From Clostridium sp. LS (lineage in GTDB: Bacteria > Bacillota > Clostridia > Clostridiales > Clostridiaceae), in assembly GCF_002760435.1 (NCBI RefSeq), contig NZ_AUUU01000028.1:1-64000 (forward strand): a stretch of 64,000 bases of DNA. Direction: 5' to 3'. Positions 53,224-63,487 of this stretch are shown piece by piece. How positions within the stretch are numbered: position 1 is the first letter of the stretch; each line of letters begins with the position of its first letter. The notes under the pieces are model-generated. The model was given only the letters and a program-made list of their open reading frames with translations, did not search any database and was not told where the DNA came from. The translations under genes and the position numbers were made by a program.

Positions 53224-54264
53224 TCATTCTTCCTTTTTCTCTTTTGTTATTATGTCAACATACGGAACCTCAATTATATCTAGTATAAACATAAAAACTG
53301 GAATACCAATAATTAATCCTAAAACACCAGCAAGATGCTCAGCTACTAAAAGTACGCTCAAAGTAAAAAATATAGGTAACTTTGTTTTTGAAGACATTAA
53401 TTTTGGATTTAAAATGTATGCCTCAAATGCATGTAATAATACTATCATTATAAGAACATATACTACCTTCACTAATCCACCGCCATTAAAAGCAACTATA
53501 CTCAAAGGCACCAATGATATTATTACTCCAGCTACAGGAATAAGTCCAAGAAGCATTACCATAACTCCAAACCCTAATAAATGTGGAAATCCAATTATCC
53601 CCAATCCAATAATAGAAAGTAACCCATTAATTGTTGCAATAAGAATCTGAACTTCAATAACCTTACCAAAAGAAGATATAAACTTTCCCCAAAAGAATTC
53701 AAGTTCACTACAAATACCTGATATCTTACTTTGTTTAAACTTATACGCAAAATTAATTATTTTTCCTTTTTCCAAAAGGAAAAATATACTCAAAATTAAA
53801 GCAATTAAAATATTAATTCCTATTCTTCCTATATTTGAAATAGATTGCATTATATAATTAATTCCTTCTGTAGAAAAAACTGTAGCATAAATTCTATCAA
53901 GTCTTTCTTTTATTAAATTAATAAATTCGTTATTTTGTGTCGATCCATATATATCATTTATTTGTCTGACAACTTGCCTAAATTCATGTATAACTAAAGG
54001 TAAAAAATCAATTATTATTATAAATAACATTGCTGTTACAAATAAAGAAACTGCTAATATCATCAATTTATAATTTATTTTTATTTTCCCCTCAAACTTC
54101 CTTATCAAGAAATTTGAAACATTGTCAATTAAATATGTAAATACAAAGGTTAACAGCATTAAACTAATCATACTTTTCATTACATATAGGAACAAGAATA
54201 CTATTAATAATGTTATGAATCTCTTAAAGCCCTGACTTCTTAATATCTGCATCATATTTGGCAT
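53224..54264 (-). CDS. AI-2E-family transporter
   Basis: 346 aa with about eight hydrophobic helices. Seen: LIVFLFLYVMKSMISLMLL at the start, the long central region VIHEFRQVVRQINDIYG with LDRIYATVFSTEGINYIMQ, and the C-terminal GLIPVAGVIISLVPLSIVAF, AYILNPKLMSSKTKLPIF and GVLGLIIGIPVFMFI motifs typical of the AI-2E (UPF0118/YtvI) family. Members export AI-2 or sodium/lithium with protons; here the substrate is open. AAGGAG lies 12 bases before the first ATG; a second ATG follows within a few codons. Monocistronic. Confidence 0.9.
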   Translation of the reverse strand: MPNMMQILRSQGFKRFITLLIVFLFLYVMKSMISLMLLTFVFTYLIDNVSNFLIRKFEGKIKINYKLMILAVSLFVTAMLFIIIIDFLPLVIHEFRQVVRQINDIYGSTQNNEFINLIKERLDRIYATVFSTEGINYIMQSISNIGRIGINILIALILSIFFLLEKGKIINFAYKFKQSKISGICSELEFFWGKFISSFGKVIEVQILIATINGLLSIIGLGIIGFPHLLGFGVMVMLLGLIPVAGVIISLVPLSIVAFNGGGLVKVVYVLIMIVLLHAFEAYILNPKLMSSKTKLPIFFTLSVLLVAEHLAGVLGLIIGIPVFMFILDIIEVPYVDIITKEKKEE

Positions 54265-54456
54265 AAGTAACTACTACTCCTTACATGTTTTATGCTTTTT
54301 AACTTGGGTAATCTTCGTAAATATTACAAATTAATATAAAAATACCCTCATATTTATAGTAACAGTTTTACTTTTCTATGTAAATGATTTTGGGGATATA
54401 AGTACATTTAAAATTACAACCTTAATTTATAAAAATTATATTTCCTATAATTAAAA

Positions 54457-54487
54457 ATAGGATAAAATATCCAATCTTTTATCCTAT
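54457..54487 (-). terminator. Terminator after the four-helix membrane protein gene
   Basis: ATAGGATAAAA (54457-54467) pairs with TTTTATCCTAT (54477-54487). On the minus strand TTTTTAATTATAGG follows. It is 60 bases past the stop. Confidence 0.7.
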
Positions 54488-54546
54488 CTTCAAATCATAA
54501 TTCAATTTCGAAAATTAAAGCTAACATCAACTCGCTCATTCCAATA

Positions 54547-55029
54547 TTACATAGGCATCTTCATGGTCATCAAACTAGGATTTAACATTCCAAAAATCAT
54601 AGCCACGTGTGCTACTACAAGGAAAATTCCCACCAAAATAGCGTGAAGCTTTAATTTATCTGTTTCAGATTTATTTTTTGATATAAGTCCGATTTCTAAT
54701 AAACTAATTCCAAACAACGGTACTATTCCTGAAAGATAAAAACCTACAGCAATTACATCTATAATACCTCTCCATCCTCCTGAAGTAGTAAGAGGTATTA
54801 CAGCATTTATTAATAAGTAAATAAAAATACCTAAAAAATAAAAACCCGCAAAAATTCCAGTTGCTTTATTAACTCTTCTTGCAGTGCCTGTAAAATCCCT
54901 TTTAAATAGCACCATTAGTTCTGTAATAGCAATTGTTTCAGCACAAATAACAGGAATAGCCATAAATATAATTAGATTCCATGGCTGATTCTGCGCCAGT
55001 AGCTCCATGTAGTGAGTCATGTCATTCAT
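54547..55029 (-). CDS. Small four-helix membrane protein of unknown function
   Basis: 160 aa with four hydrophobic helices (LIIFMAIPVICAETIAITEL, AGFYFLGIFIYLLINAVIPL, VIAVGFYLSGIVPLFGISLL, LHAILVGIFLVVAHVAMIFG). The second half includes a conserved H in VAHVAMIFGML. It resembles DUF6803-type permease-like proteins of clostridia. The ATG at 55027-55029 follows GAGGAGG; a longer start at 55047 has none. It lies between a chemoreceptor and a transporter gene and appears monocistronic. Confidence 0.75.
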   Translation of the reverse strand: MNDMTHYMELLAQNQPWNLIIFMAIPVICAETIAITELMVLFKRDFTGTARRVNKATGIFAGFYFLGIFIYLLINAVIPLTTSGGWRGIIDVIAVGFYLSGIVPLFGISLLEIGLISKNKSETDKLKLHAILVGIFLVVAHVAMIFGMLNPSLMTMKMPM

Positions 55030-55235
55030 AATATAAAACCTCCTCAAAATCTTTCTAATCTTTATACTCTGTAATTTTATAAAAAACTTATGAAGATATT
55101 ATGAAGATTTTACACTAGAATTAGTTTATATTATTATCATTTTTAGATATAAATACATAGCGCATACTATATAAGTAATATGCGCTAATATTGTATTATT
55201 TAAAGTAAAGCCCATAATAAAAATTTTAATTCTTA

Positions 55236-56930
55236 TTACACTTTAAACTCCCGAACCTCTTCCAAAAGTCTATTTGAACTTTCTTTTGTAAGCTCTGCCT
55301 GCATTACTATTTCTCTTACACTGTTAGCTATATCTATAGTTTTTCCTGCTATATTAGTTGACCCATTTGCACCTTCACTAGCAGCACTGCTTATTTCATT
55401 TATCATATGTACGATATTGTTTATAGACTCATTTAGATTCTCTGCTGTATTCGAAAAATCAGAAACCAAGCTATCAACAAATGTTGCATCATTGCTGTAT
55501 TGTTCTCCAGTTTCAACAAGAGTCTCATAATCTTTCAATACATTAACATCAATAAACTGTAGCATATTTTTTGATTCTAAAACTAAGCCATCCACAGATT
55601 CAATTACCATTTTAGTCATACTTTGTATTTCACCTGCTGCTTCTTTTGAATTTTCTGCCAGCTTACGCACCTCCTCTGCAACTACAGTAAAGCCTTTTCC
55701 AGCCTCCCCTGCTCTAGCTGCTTCAATGGCTGCATTTAATGCTAACAAGTTTGTTTGTTCAGATATACTTAATATTGCATCTGATAATATCTTAATTTTC
55801 TCTATAGCCTTTGTTTTCTCTATAGATTCCATCATACTCTCATGAGTTCTGTTATATACGCTTTTTGCTTTTTCGTTTGAAGATAAAGCTTTTATTTTTA
55901 ATTCTTCGGCTCTTTGTTTAATCTTTTTGGCCGCTTCTTTTCCCTCTTTAGCCTTAACAGTTGTTTCTTCAATATAAATTTCAATATCAGCAGCTGTTTC
56001 ATTCATTTCGTGAGTTGAAGCTGATGTTTCTTCTAATCCCGCTGATAATTGCTGTGTTGTTGCAGAAATACTTTCTATATCTATTTGCAATTTATTTAAT
56101 TGAACATTAGTATTACTTATTTTTTCTCCGATTATATCAGTTTCTGTTAGCACATCACCAATAATTGATTTTATTCCACTTTGCATTGACTCTATAGCTT
56201 TACCAATGTATCCTATTTCATCTTTTCTCCTCAATGCTTTTTGATTTAGCTCTATACTAAAATCACCCTTGGCAAAAAAATTAATATCTTTTTTAACCGT
56301 TTCTAAATCTTTAGTAATATATTTAGCAATAGCTATGGATATTAAAACCCCGATTATGAGTATTATAGCACTTATAATCGCAATATTAATAGCTAGGTTT
56401 CTGGTCTCATTTAATATTTGTTCATATGATACACCAACAAAATACATTCCAATAATCTTGCTCTTTGTATCTTTTATTGGTACATAATATCCTTGTACAT
56501 CTATTCCAGTTATATTAACCTTACCTTCATAAGTTTTCCCATTTTTTAATACTGTTTCAATAACTTGATCATTGGCTTTTGTTCCTATACTCCTCTTTCC
56601 ACTCTTATCAATAATATTAGTTGTTATTCTAGTGTCATTCATAAAAATAGTTGCATACATATTTGTTTTATCCTTAATCTCATCAACTACTTTAAAATCA
56701 TTATTTATTTTTATATTTCCCTTATATAAGTCTTCACCCTTTACTTCCCAATCACCCGGGTATTTTTCATCGAAAACTATTGTAAGCATACTCATACTAG
56801 AATCAAGTTCTTTTTCTATATTCATGTTTAGTATATTTATTACTTTATTATAAACGACAAATCCCAATGCTGTTGAGAAAGCAATAAGTACTATTGAAAT
56901 TATTATTGATATCTTCCATTTTAATTTCAC
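55236..56930 (-). CDS. Methyl-accepting chemotaxis protein with single-Cache sensor
   Basis: 564 aa, GTG start after TAGGAGGGG. TM1 about 7-27, an extracytoplasmic single-Cache domain (about 30-180; [51 protein letters not shown]), TM2 about 180-205, then HAMP and a methyl-accepting domain with the hairpin tip [20 protein letters not shown] and [19 protein letters not shown]. It signals to CheA. The sensor resembles those for organic acids, but the ligand cannot be named. It stands alone, away from other che genes, near the CheX pair. Confidence 0.92.
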   Translation of the reverse strand: MKLKWKISIIISIVLIAFSTALGFVVYNKVINILNMNIEKELDSSMSMLTIVFDEKYPGDWEVKGEDLYKGNIKINNDFKVVDEIKDKTNMYATIFMNDTRITTNIIDKSGKRSIGTKANDQVIETVLKNGKTYEGKVNITGIDVQGYYVPIKDTKSKIIGMYFVGVSYEQILNETRNLAINIAIISAIILIIGVLISIAIAKYITKDLETVKKDINFFAKGDFSIELNQKALRRKDEIGYIGKAIESMQSGIKSIIGDVLTETDIIGEKISNTNVQLNKLQIDIESISATTQQLSAGLEETSASTHEMNETAADIEIYIEETTVKAKEGKEAAKKIKQRAEELKIKALSSNEKAKSVYNRTHESMMESIEKTKAIEKIKILSDAILSISEQTNLLALNAAIEAARAGEAGKGFTVVAEEVRKLAENSKEAAGEIQSMTKMVIESVDGLVLESKNMLQFIDVNVLKDYETLVETGEQYSNDATFVDSLVSDFSNTAENLNESINNIVHMINEISSAASEGANGSTNIAGKTIDIANSVREIVMQAELTKESSNRLLEEVREFKV

Positions 56931-57225
56931 AATACCCCTCCTAAAAATTCAAAATTATGACTGAACTTCTGACTAATACCTAGAGTAAATTCAAGAAATA
57001 ATTTTACGCCTTTTTCTAAACATTTAAAACATGTTATTTAATTTAATTATAACATACCCTAAACATTCCCTATTATGTAAACCCATAAATTTATAATATC
57101 CTATTTTTCTCAATCCTTCAATATAACATTGTATATTTTGTAGAATATTGAAATTCTTATATCCCAGCCTTTAGATGTCAATAACATAACTAAGATTTTT
57201 CATAGCATTACATAATTAAAAAAAT
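56931..57225. other. Intergenic between the chemoreceptor and pyc
   Basis: AT-rich, no coding frame. It should contain the receptor's promoter; I see no clear hexamers. The pyc terminator follows on its left edge side (57226-57277). Confidence 0.4.
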
Positions 57226-57277
57226 AAAGGTACAAAATACATTCCAACTTAAATGCTCTAATGTATTTTGCACCTTT
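57226..57277 (-). terminator. Terminator of pyc
   Basis: AAAGGTACAAAATACATT (57226-57243) pairs with AATGTATTTTGCACCTTT (57260-57277) with one G-U pair. On the minus strand it is followed by ATTTTTTTAATT. It lies 25 bases past the stop. Confidence 0.8.
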
Positions 57278-57301
57278 TACTTTAAATAAATGTTAAATTT
57301 A

Positions 57302-60300
57302 TTATTTTATTTTTACTAATAATTCACCAGTTTTAACTTGTTGACCTTCAGCTACTAATACTGACTCAATAGTTCCTGTAGCAGATGCAACAATATTTGT
57401 CTCCATCTTCATTGCTTCTATTACAAGTAAGCTATCTCCTTCTTTAACGCTATCTCCCTCTTTAGCAAGTACTTTAATAATAGTTCCAGGAATACTTGCT
57501 CCGATTTCTAACTTATTATCAGGGTCAGCCATTTTAGATCCGCTATCTGCACCTTGATTATTAATAATTCTCTCCGTTTTATCTTTTATTTTAATCTCTC
57601 TTCTGTTTCCATTAATTTCAAAATCTAATGCTCTATTTCCTTCAGAATCAAGGTCTCCAATTTTAATTAATTGGACAATCATAGTCTTCCCTTCTGCAAT
57701 TTCAATTTCACTAGTTTCTCCTTCAGCAAGTCCGTGGAAGAACACATCACTACCCATACGACTAACATCACCATACTCTAAAATAGATTTAATATATGCT
57801 TCAAATACATCTGGATATAACGCATAGCTTATTATATCTTTTTTACATGGAGTAAATCTATACTTTTCTTTTAAGTATGCCTCAATCTTATCAAAATCTT
57901 CTGGTGGTAATAATTCCCCAGGTCTAACAGTTATAGGTTCTTCTCCCTTTAATACAATTTCTTGTAACGCTTCAGGGAACCCGCCTTCTGGTTGACCCAT
58001 CATTCCTTTAAAATATGAAACTACAGAATCTGGGAATGCCATATTCTTAGCTTTTTCAACTATATTTTCACTAGTCAAATCATTTTGTACCATAAATATC
58101 GCCAAATCTCCAACCATCTTTGATGATGGAGTAACCTTAATAATATCCCCAAGCATATTATTTACTTCTTTATACATATTTTTTACATCATTGAATCTGT
58201 GACCAAGTCCAAAGCTTTCAACTTGTGGTTTTAAGTTTGAGTATTGTCCACCAGGAATCTCGAACTTATAAATTTCAGCACTTCCTGATTTTAAGTCTGA
58301 TTCAAATTGACTGTAAACTGGTCTTACAGTATCCCAGTAGTCAGATATCTTTTGAATTCCACTTAAATCTATACCTGTATTTCTACTTGTATTTCCAAGA
58401 GCTGCTACTATTGAGTTTAGAGCTGGTTGGCTTGTAAGTCCCGACATACTATTGAAAGTTGTATCAACTATATCAACTCCAGCATCTGCTGCCATTAATA
58501 CTGTAGCAACACCATTACCTGTAGTATCATGAGTATGAAGATGTATTGGAATTGAAATTTCATCCTTTAATGCAGTTATAAGCTTTTTAGCTGCATAAGG
58601 TTTAAGTAATGCTGACATATCCTTTATTGCAAGTATATGTGCACCCATCTTTTCAATTTCCTTAGCCTTATCTACATAATACTTTAAGCTATATTTATCT
58701 CTTGTTTCATCTAAAATATCACCAGTATAACATAATGCAACTTCAGCTACTTTATTACACTTTAAAACTTCATCTAAAGATACTTCTATACCTTTTAACC
58801 AGTTAAGTGAGTCAAAAATTCTAAATACATCTATTCCACTGTCAGCTGATTCTTTTATAAACTCTCTTATAACATTATCAGGATAATTCTTATATCCTAC
58901 AGCATTTGCTCCCCTAATAAGCATTTGGAACATTACATTTGGAATCCTCTTTCTTAAAGATTCAAGTCTCTTCCATGGAGATTCCTTCAAGAATCTGTAA
59001 GCAGTATCAAAAGTAGCTCCTCCCCACATTTCAAGAGAGAATAAATCATTTCCATATACGGCTGTTGCTTTTGCAATGTTCTTCATGTCTTGAGTTCTAA
59101 CACGAGTTGCCATTAATGATTGTTGAGCATCTCTCATTGTTGTATCGGTAAGAAGTAGTTTCTTTTGATTCTTTATCCATTTAACTACTCCCTCTGGACC
59201 TTCAGCATCTAAGATTTGCTTAGTACCACTTAATCCATCTAAAGAAGTTATAGCCGGAATATCTGGCACATCATATTCCTTTTTATTTCCTTTAGTTTCA
59301 TTTACAACTTTTTCACCAATGAATTTTAATATTCTAGATTCTTCATCAGTTCTTGCTGTTATATCAAACAATTGTGGATTATCAGCTATAAAGTTAGTAT
59401 CGCATTCACCTTTTTTAAACTTTTCATTGTTTAATACGTTTATTAAGAAATCTACATTAGTCTTAACTCCTGTAATAGTTAATTCTTTAATTGCACGAAC
59501 AGATTTCCTAACCGCATCCTCAAAAGTTCTTGAATATGCAGTACTTTTCACAAGTAAACTATCATAATATGGACTAATTACAGCTCCACTATATCCGTTT
59601 CCTCCATCAAGTCTTATACCAAAACCAGATCCAGTTCTATAAACATCAATCTTTCCTGTGTCTGGAGAGAAGTTGTTTGAAGGATCTTCAGTAGTTACCC
59701 TACATTGAATTGCATATCCTCTTGGTTTTATATCATCTTGAGAATGTATACCTATTTCTTCAGAATCTAATTTAAAGCCTTCTGCTATTAAAATTTGACT
59801 TTGAACTATATCTATTCCCGTAGTCATTTCAGTTATAGTATGTTCAACTTGAACTCTAGGATTCATTTCTATGAAGTAATGATTACCGTGCATATCAACT
59901 AAGAATTCTAAAGTTCCTGCACTTCTGTAACTTACAGATTTAGCTATTTTTAATGCATCCGCACATATTTCTTCTCTTTTCTCTTGAGTTAAAGATAATG
60001 CTGGAGCAATTTCTATAACCTTTTGATGTCTTCTTTGAATAGAACAATCTCTTTCATAAAGATGCACTATATTACCATATTTATCTCCCAATACTTGGAT
60101 TTCAATATGCTTAGGCCCTTCTATGTATTTTTCAATGAACATATCATCTATACCAAAAGCTTTTTTAGCTTCATTTTTAGCACTTCTAAAAGCTGTAAGA
60201 AGTTCATCTTCACCTCTTACTATTCTCATACCTCTACCGCCACCACCAGCAGCAGCTTTTACCATAACAGGATATCCACACATTTTGGCAACTTCAACTG

Positions 60301-60742
60301 CTTCCTCTTCTGACGATATTGCTTTATCTAAACCTGGTATTACTGGAACACCAGCTTTTTTTGCAGCTATTTTTGATTGAATCTTATCCCCTAGACTTTC
60401 CATCATTTCTGATTTTGGTCCTATAAATTCAATTCCTACTTCTTCACATCTTCTCGCAAAATCAGCATTTTCAGATAAAAATCCATATCCTGGATGTATA
60501 GCATCCACATGCTTTTTTAATGCAAGATTTATTATTTCGTCAATGTTTAAATAAGCTTCAACCGGCCCCTTATTCTTTCCGATTTGATATGCTTCATGAG
60601 CCTTTGTTCTGAAAAGTGCGAACTTATCTTCTTCAGTATATATAGCCACTGTTCTTATACCAAGTTCATGACAAGCCCTAAAAATTCTTATTGCTATTTC
60701 GCCTCTGTTTGCAACTAGTACTCTTTTAAATTTTTTCCCCAA
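57302..60742 (-). CDS. pyc: Pyruvate carboxylase
   Basis: 1146 aa, full length. The biotin carboxylase domain (about 1-450) has VLVANRGEIAIRIFRACHEL, KAAAGGGGRGMRIV and EMNPRVQVEHTITE. The carboxyltransferase domain (about 530-820) has DTTMRDAQQSLMATR and the metal-binding HLHTHDTTG. The C-terminal biotinyl domain has EAMKMETNIVAS with the biotin-accepting lysine. It converts pyruvate, bicarbonate and ATP to oxaloacetate and feeds the incomplete TCA branch and aspartate. It seems monocistronic, with the strong terminator downstream. The start lies 14 bases after AAAGGAG. Confidence 0.97.
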   Translation of the reverse strand: MGKKFKRVLVANRGEIAIRIFRACHELGIRTVAIYTEEDKFALFRTKAHEAYQIGKNKGPVEAYLNIDEIINLALKKHVDAIHPGYGFLSENADFARRCEEVGIEFIGPKSEMMESLGDKIQSKIAAKKAGVPVIPGLDKAISSEEEAVEVAKMCGYPVMVKAAAGGGGRGMRIVRGEDELLTAFRSAKNEAKKAFGIDDMFIEKYIEGPKHIEIQVLGDKYGNIVHLYERDCSIQRRHQKVIEIAPALSLTQEKREEICADALKIAKSVSYRSAGTLEFLVDMHGNHYFIEMNPRVQVEHTITEMTTGIDIVQSQILIAEGFKLDSEEIGIHSQDDIKPRGYAIQCRVTTEDPSNNFSPDTGKIDVYRTGSGFGIRLDGGNGYSGAVISPYYDSLLVKSTAYSRTFEDAVRKSVRAIKELTITGVKTNVDFLINVLNNEKFKKGECDTNFIADNPQLFDITARTDEESRILKFIGEKVVNETKGNKKEYDVPDIPAITSLDGLSGTKQILDAEGPEGVVKWIKNQKKLLLTDTTMRDAQQSLMATRVRTQDMKNIAKATAVYGNDLFSLEMWGGATFDTAYRFLKESPWKRLESLRKRIPNVMFQMLIRGANAVGYKNYPDNVIREFIKESADSGIDVFRIFDSLNWLKGIEVSLDEVLKCNKVAEVALCYTGDILDETRDKYSLKYYVDKAKEIEKMGAHILAIKDMSALLKPYAAKKLITALKDEISIPIHLHTHDTTGNGVATVLMAADAGVDIVDTTFNSMSGLTSQPALNSIVAALGNTSRNTGIDLSGIQKISDYWDTVRPVYSQFESDLKSGSAEIYKFEIPGGQYSNLKPQVESFGLGHRFNDVKNMYKEVNNMLGDIIKVTPSSKMVGDLAIFMVQNDLTSENIVEKAKNMAFPDSVVSYFKGMMGQPEGGFPEALQEIVLKGEEPITVRPGELLPPEDFDKIEAYLKEKYRFTPCKKDIISYALYPDVFEAYIKSILEYGDVSRMGSDVFFHGLAEGETSEIEIAEGKTMIVQLIKIGDLDSEGNRALDFEINGNRREIKIKDKTERIINNQGADSGSKMADPDNKLEIGASIPGTIIKVLAKEGDSVKEGDSLLVIEAMKMETNIVASATGTIESVLVAEGQQVKTGELLVKIK

Positions 60743-61056
60743 TTAAAACACAACTCCTTTGTTTTATTAAATTTTTATCTATATATGAATTATATTTTAG
60801 CAAACCAAATTACTATGAGATAGATTATTGCAATTTTCACAACTCATATTTTGTCATAATGAAGTTTTCCTTATTTGAAATCAATACAATAGATTATAAC
60901 ACATTTCTTACTATTTAACACATATTATTTATATTTTCTATTAATTTTTACATGATTTTTAACATAATTACAAGTTATTTTTTCTGATAAATATGAAATT
61001 ATTATTTTTTTTTCTTTCATTTTTCTGCATTCGTTAAGATTATTATTATCTGTAAT
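60743..61056. other. Intergenic between pyc and mscL
   Basis: A very AT-rich spacer with the pyc promoter presumably inside. No hairpin with a U-tract, no small gene and no known riboswitch was found. Confidence 0.4.
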
Positions 61057-61491
61057 TTATTTAAGTTCTGATGTACAATTAGGACATTTTGTTGCTTTTT
61101 GATCTATTTCTGTGAAGCAATATTTACATTTTTTCTTATCAGAAAGAATATTTCCCCCTTTCTTTTTTGATAACTTACTTATTTGCTGTATAATAATAAA
61201 AATCGAAAAAGCTACAATTAAAAAATCTATTATATTATTTATAAAAATACCATAATTCAAAGTTGGAACACCTGCATCTTTGGCTTCTTGTAAAGTTTTA
61301 TAATTTCCGCCTCCCAGCGCAATAAACAAATTAGAGAAATCAACTTTCCCCATAAGTAATCCTGCTAACGGCATTATAATATCATTAACTAAAGAAGTTA
61401 CAATTTTACTAAAAGCCCCACCTATAACAACACCAACTGCTAAGCCTGCCATATTTCCTTTCATAGCAAATTCCTTAAATTCCTTAAACAT
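61057..61491 (-). CDS. mscL: Large-conductance mechanosensitive channel MscL with zinc ribbon tail
   Basis: 144 aa. The first 105 residues are a normal Msc[21 protein letters not shown] followed by [20 protein letters not shown] for TM1, the pore loop, and [20 protein letters not shown] for TM2. It opens under membrane tension and releases solutes. The last 27 residues form a zinc ribbon, [18 protein letters not shown], in place of the usual short amphipathic bundle. GGAGGAG lies 6 bases before the ATG. Monocistronic. Confidence 0.93.
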   Translation of the reverse strand: MFKEFKEFAMKGNMAGLAVGVVIGGAFSKIVTSLVNDIIMPLAGLLMGKVDFSNLFIALGGGNYKTLQEAKDAGVPTLNYGIFINNIIDFLIVAFSIFIIIQQISKLSKKKGGNILSDKKKCKYCFTEIDQKATKCPNCTSELK

Positions 61492-61716
61492 ACTAGCATC
61501 TCCTCCTTGTTATTTTATTATCTGTCACTTTGTTTTTTTTATTCTTATTGCTTATTCCATTTTAAATTCTGAATAATACTATTCATCTCCACTCAGTTAT
61601 GAGAATCCTACTCACTTTATAATTATTTTATTCATTCCACATGTATATAAAAAGGCATATATCTAACTCAACTTTATTAGATATATACCTTAAATTATTT
61701 AATCTGTACAACTTCC

Positions 61717-63447
61717 TTATTCAATTATTTTAAATATTCTAAAACCCATAGATTCTAGATATATTTTATTATCAATACGCAACAGCTCAGACATAAATAT
61801 ATCTTCAACCTTAGCACTCATAGGTAAATGAATTAGGTTGTCCTTATAATCATTATTAATTGCTACAATTATTTTTTCATTATTATGTTCTCTTTCGAAA
61901 ACCAATGTATTTCCTTCACAATATAATGTCCTATATGTTCCATATACCAGAATCTGATTATTTTTTCTAATTGAAATAAGCTTTTTATAGAAATTAAGCA
62001 ATTCTTTATTTTGATTTTTCTCTTCCCATATCATACATTTTCTTGACTGAGGCTCCTCACCGCCATTCAGTCCCACTTCATCTCCATAATATATATATGG
62101 AACTCCTATGTATGTGAACTGAAATGCAATTGCTAATTTCATCCGCTCAATTTTTTCATCGCATTCTGTTAGAAATCTTTGTGTATCATGACTCCCAATT
62201 AAATTCCACATTTGCCTTGTTATACTATCCATATATATATTTCTATTTATAGATAATATCTCATCAAATAGCTCTGCATCTATTGTTCTATTACCAAAAA
62301 AGTCTATCAACGCACCTTTAAAAGGATAATTCATAATTCCATCAAGTTGATCTCCCTTTAAAAATGAACTGGCTTCATGCATAATTTCTCCAATAATTAT
62401 AGCTTCCTTCTTATGTTCCTTTACAACTTTTTTAAATTCTCTCCAAAAATCATGGTCTACTTCATCGCATACATCAAGTCTCCAGCCATCTATTCCAATT
62501 TCATCTATCCAATATTTAGCTACATCCAATAAATACTTTTTTACCTCTTCATTATCTGTATTAAACTTTGGCATTGTTGAAACATCTTCAGCAAAGGTAT
62601 AATAATTTACTTTCTGTAGGTCTACTGGAAAGCTATCAATGAAATACCAATCTTTATATTTAGATTTTTCTTGATTTATAAGTACATCTTTAAAAGCAAA
62701 AAAGTCAGCCCCCGAATGATTAAATACCGCATCTAAAATTATCTTTATCTTTCTTTCATGACATTTCTCAACTAATTCCTTTACTTTTTCTACATCGCCA
62801 AATTGAGCATCAATCTTATAGTAATCAGCAGTATTATATTTATGATTTGAAGAAGATTTGAATATTGGTGTTAAATATATTAAATTTACTCCTAAATCTT
62901 CTAAATAATCCAGTTTGTTAATAATCCCCTGCAAATCACCTCCAAACATCGATGTTACAGTTACATCTCCGCCCCATTCTACAGTATTTTTAGGATCATT
63001 ACTTTTATCTCCATTGCAAAAGCGATCTACAAAAATTTGATAAGCCACCGATTCTTGAAGCCACTTTTCCTCACAATACACATCTGGTTTTGCTATATAC
63101 GGATACTGAAAAGCCGTTGCTTCTTTTCTTTTGATTTCATTTGTTCTAAGTCCTCTTTCATCCAAAAAGAATCTATTGCCTTCATTGTCGACTAGTTCAA
63201 TGAAATATCTGTATCTATTTCTCTTAACAGAGATATCAGCTGCAAAAAAATCAAATAAACTATTTGTATCTTTAATTTTCATTTCTTCTATATTAAAATC
63301 ATTTTCCCAATCATATCGGTTTTTATAGTGTATTCTGCATATTTTTATATCATCTTTAGCAGCTCTCAATGTGACTGATAACGTATTGATATCTTTTGCA
63401 TATGCGTATGGTGTATCTAATATATGGTATATTGCATGTTTATTCAA
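61717..63447 (-). CDS. GH13 alpha-glucosidase-type enzyme (cyclomaltodextrinase/neopullulanase-like)
   Basis: 576 aa. Residues 1-115 form a CBM34-like domain; the rest is a GH13 barrel. Conserved regions: ILDAVFNHSG, DGWRLDVCDEVDHDFW (nucleophile Asp), IIGEIMHEAS (acid Glu) and NLIGSHDTQRF (third Asp). The architecture fits intracellular enzymes that split cyclodextrins, pullulan or maltodextrins. No signal peptide, so it acts on sugars imported by the ABC transporter whose permease gene lies next to it, 40 bp upstream. The start is TTG at 63447, after GGAGGAGG. A maltodextrin uptake locus is thus likely. Confidence 0.9.
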   Translation of the reverse strand: MNKHAIYHILDTPYAYAKDINTLSVTLRAAKDDIKICRIHYKNRYDWENDFNIEEMKIKDTNSLFDFFAADISVKRNRYRYFIELVDNEGNRFFLDERGLRTNEIKRKEATAFQYPYIAKPDVYCEEKWLQESVAYQIFVDRFCNGDKSNDPKNTVEWGGDVTVTSMFGGDLQGIINKLDYLEDLGVNLIYLTPIFKSSSNHKYNTADYYKIDAQFGDVEKVKELVEKCHERKIKIILDAVFNHSGADFFAFKDVLINQEKSKYKDWYFIDSFPVDLQKVNYYTFAEDVSTMPKFNTDNEEVKKYLLDVAKYWIDEIGIDGWRLDVCDEVDHDFWREFKKVVKEHKKEAIIIGEIMHEASSFLKGDQLDGIMNYPFKGALIDFFGNRTIDAELFDEILSINRNIYMDSITRQMWNLIGSHDTQRFLTECDEKIERMKLAIAFQFTYIGVPYIYYGDEVGLNGGEEPQSRKCMIWEEKNQNKELLNFYKKLISIRKNNQILVYGTYRTLYCEGNTLVFEREHNNEKIIVAINNDYKDNLIHLPMSAKVEDIFMSELLRIDNKIYLESMGFRIFKIIE

Positions 63448-63487
63448 TTTAAAATTCCTCCTCCATTATGCAATTCCTAAAAACATC

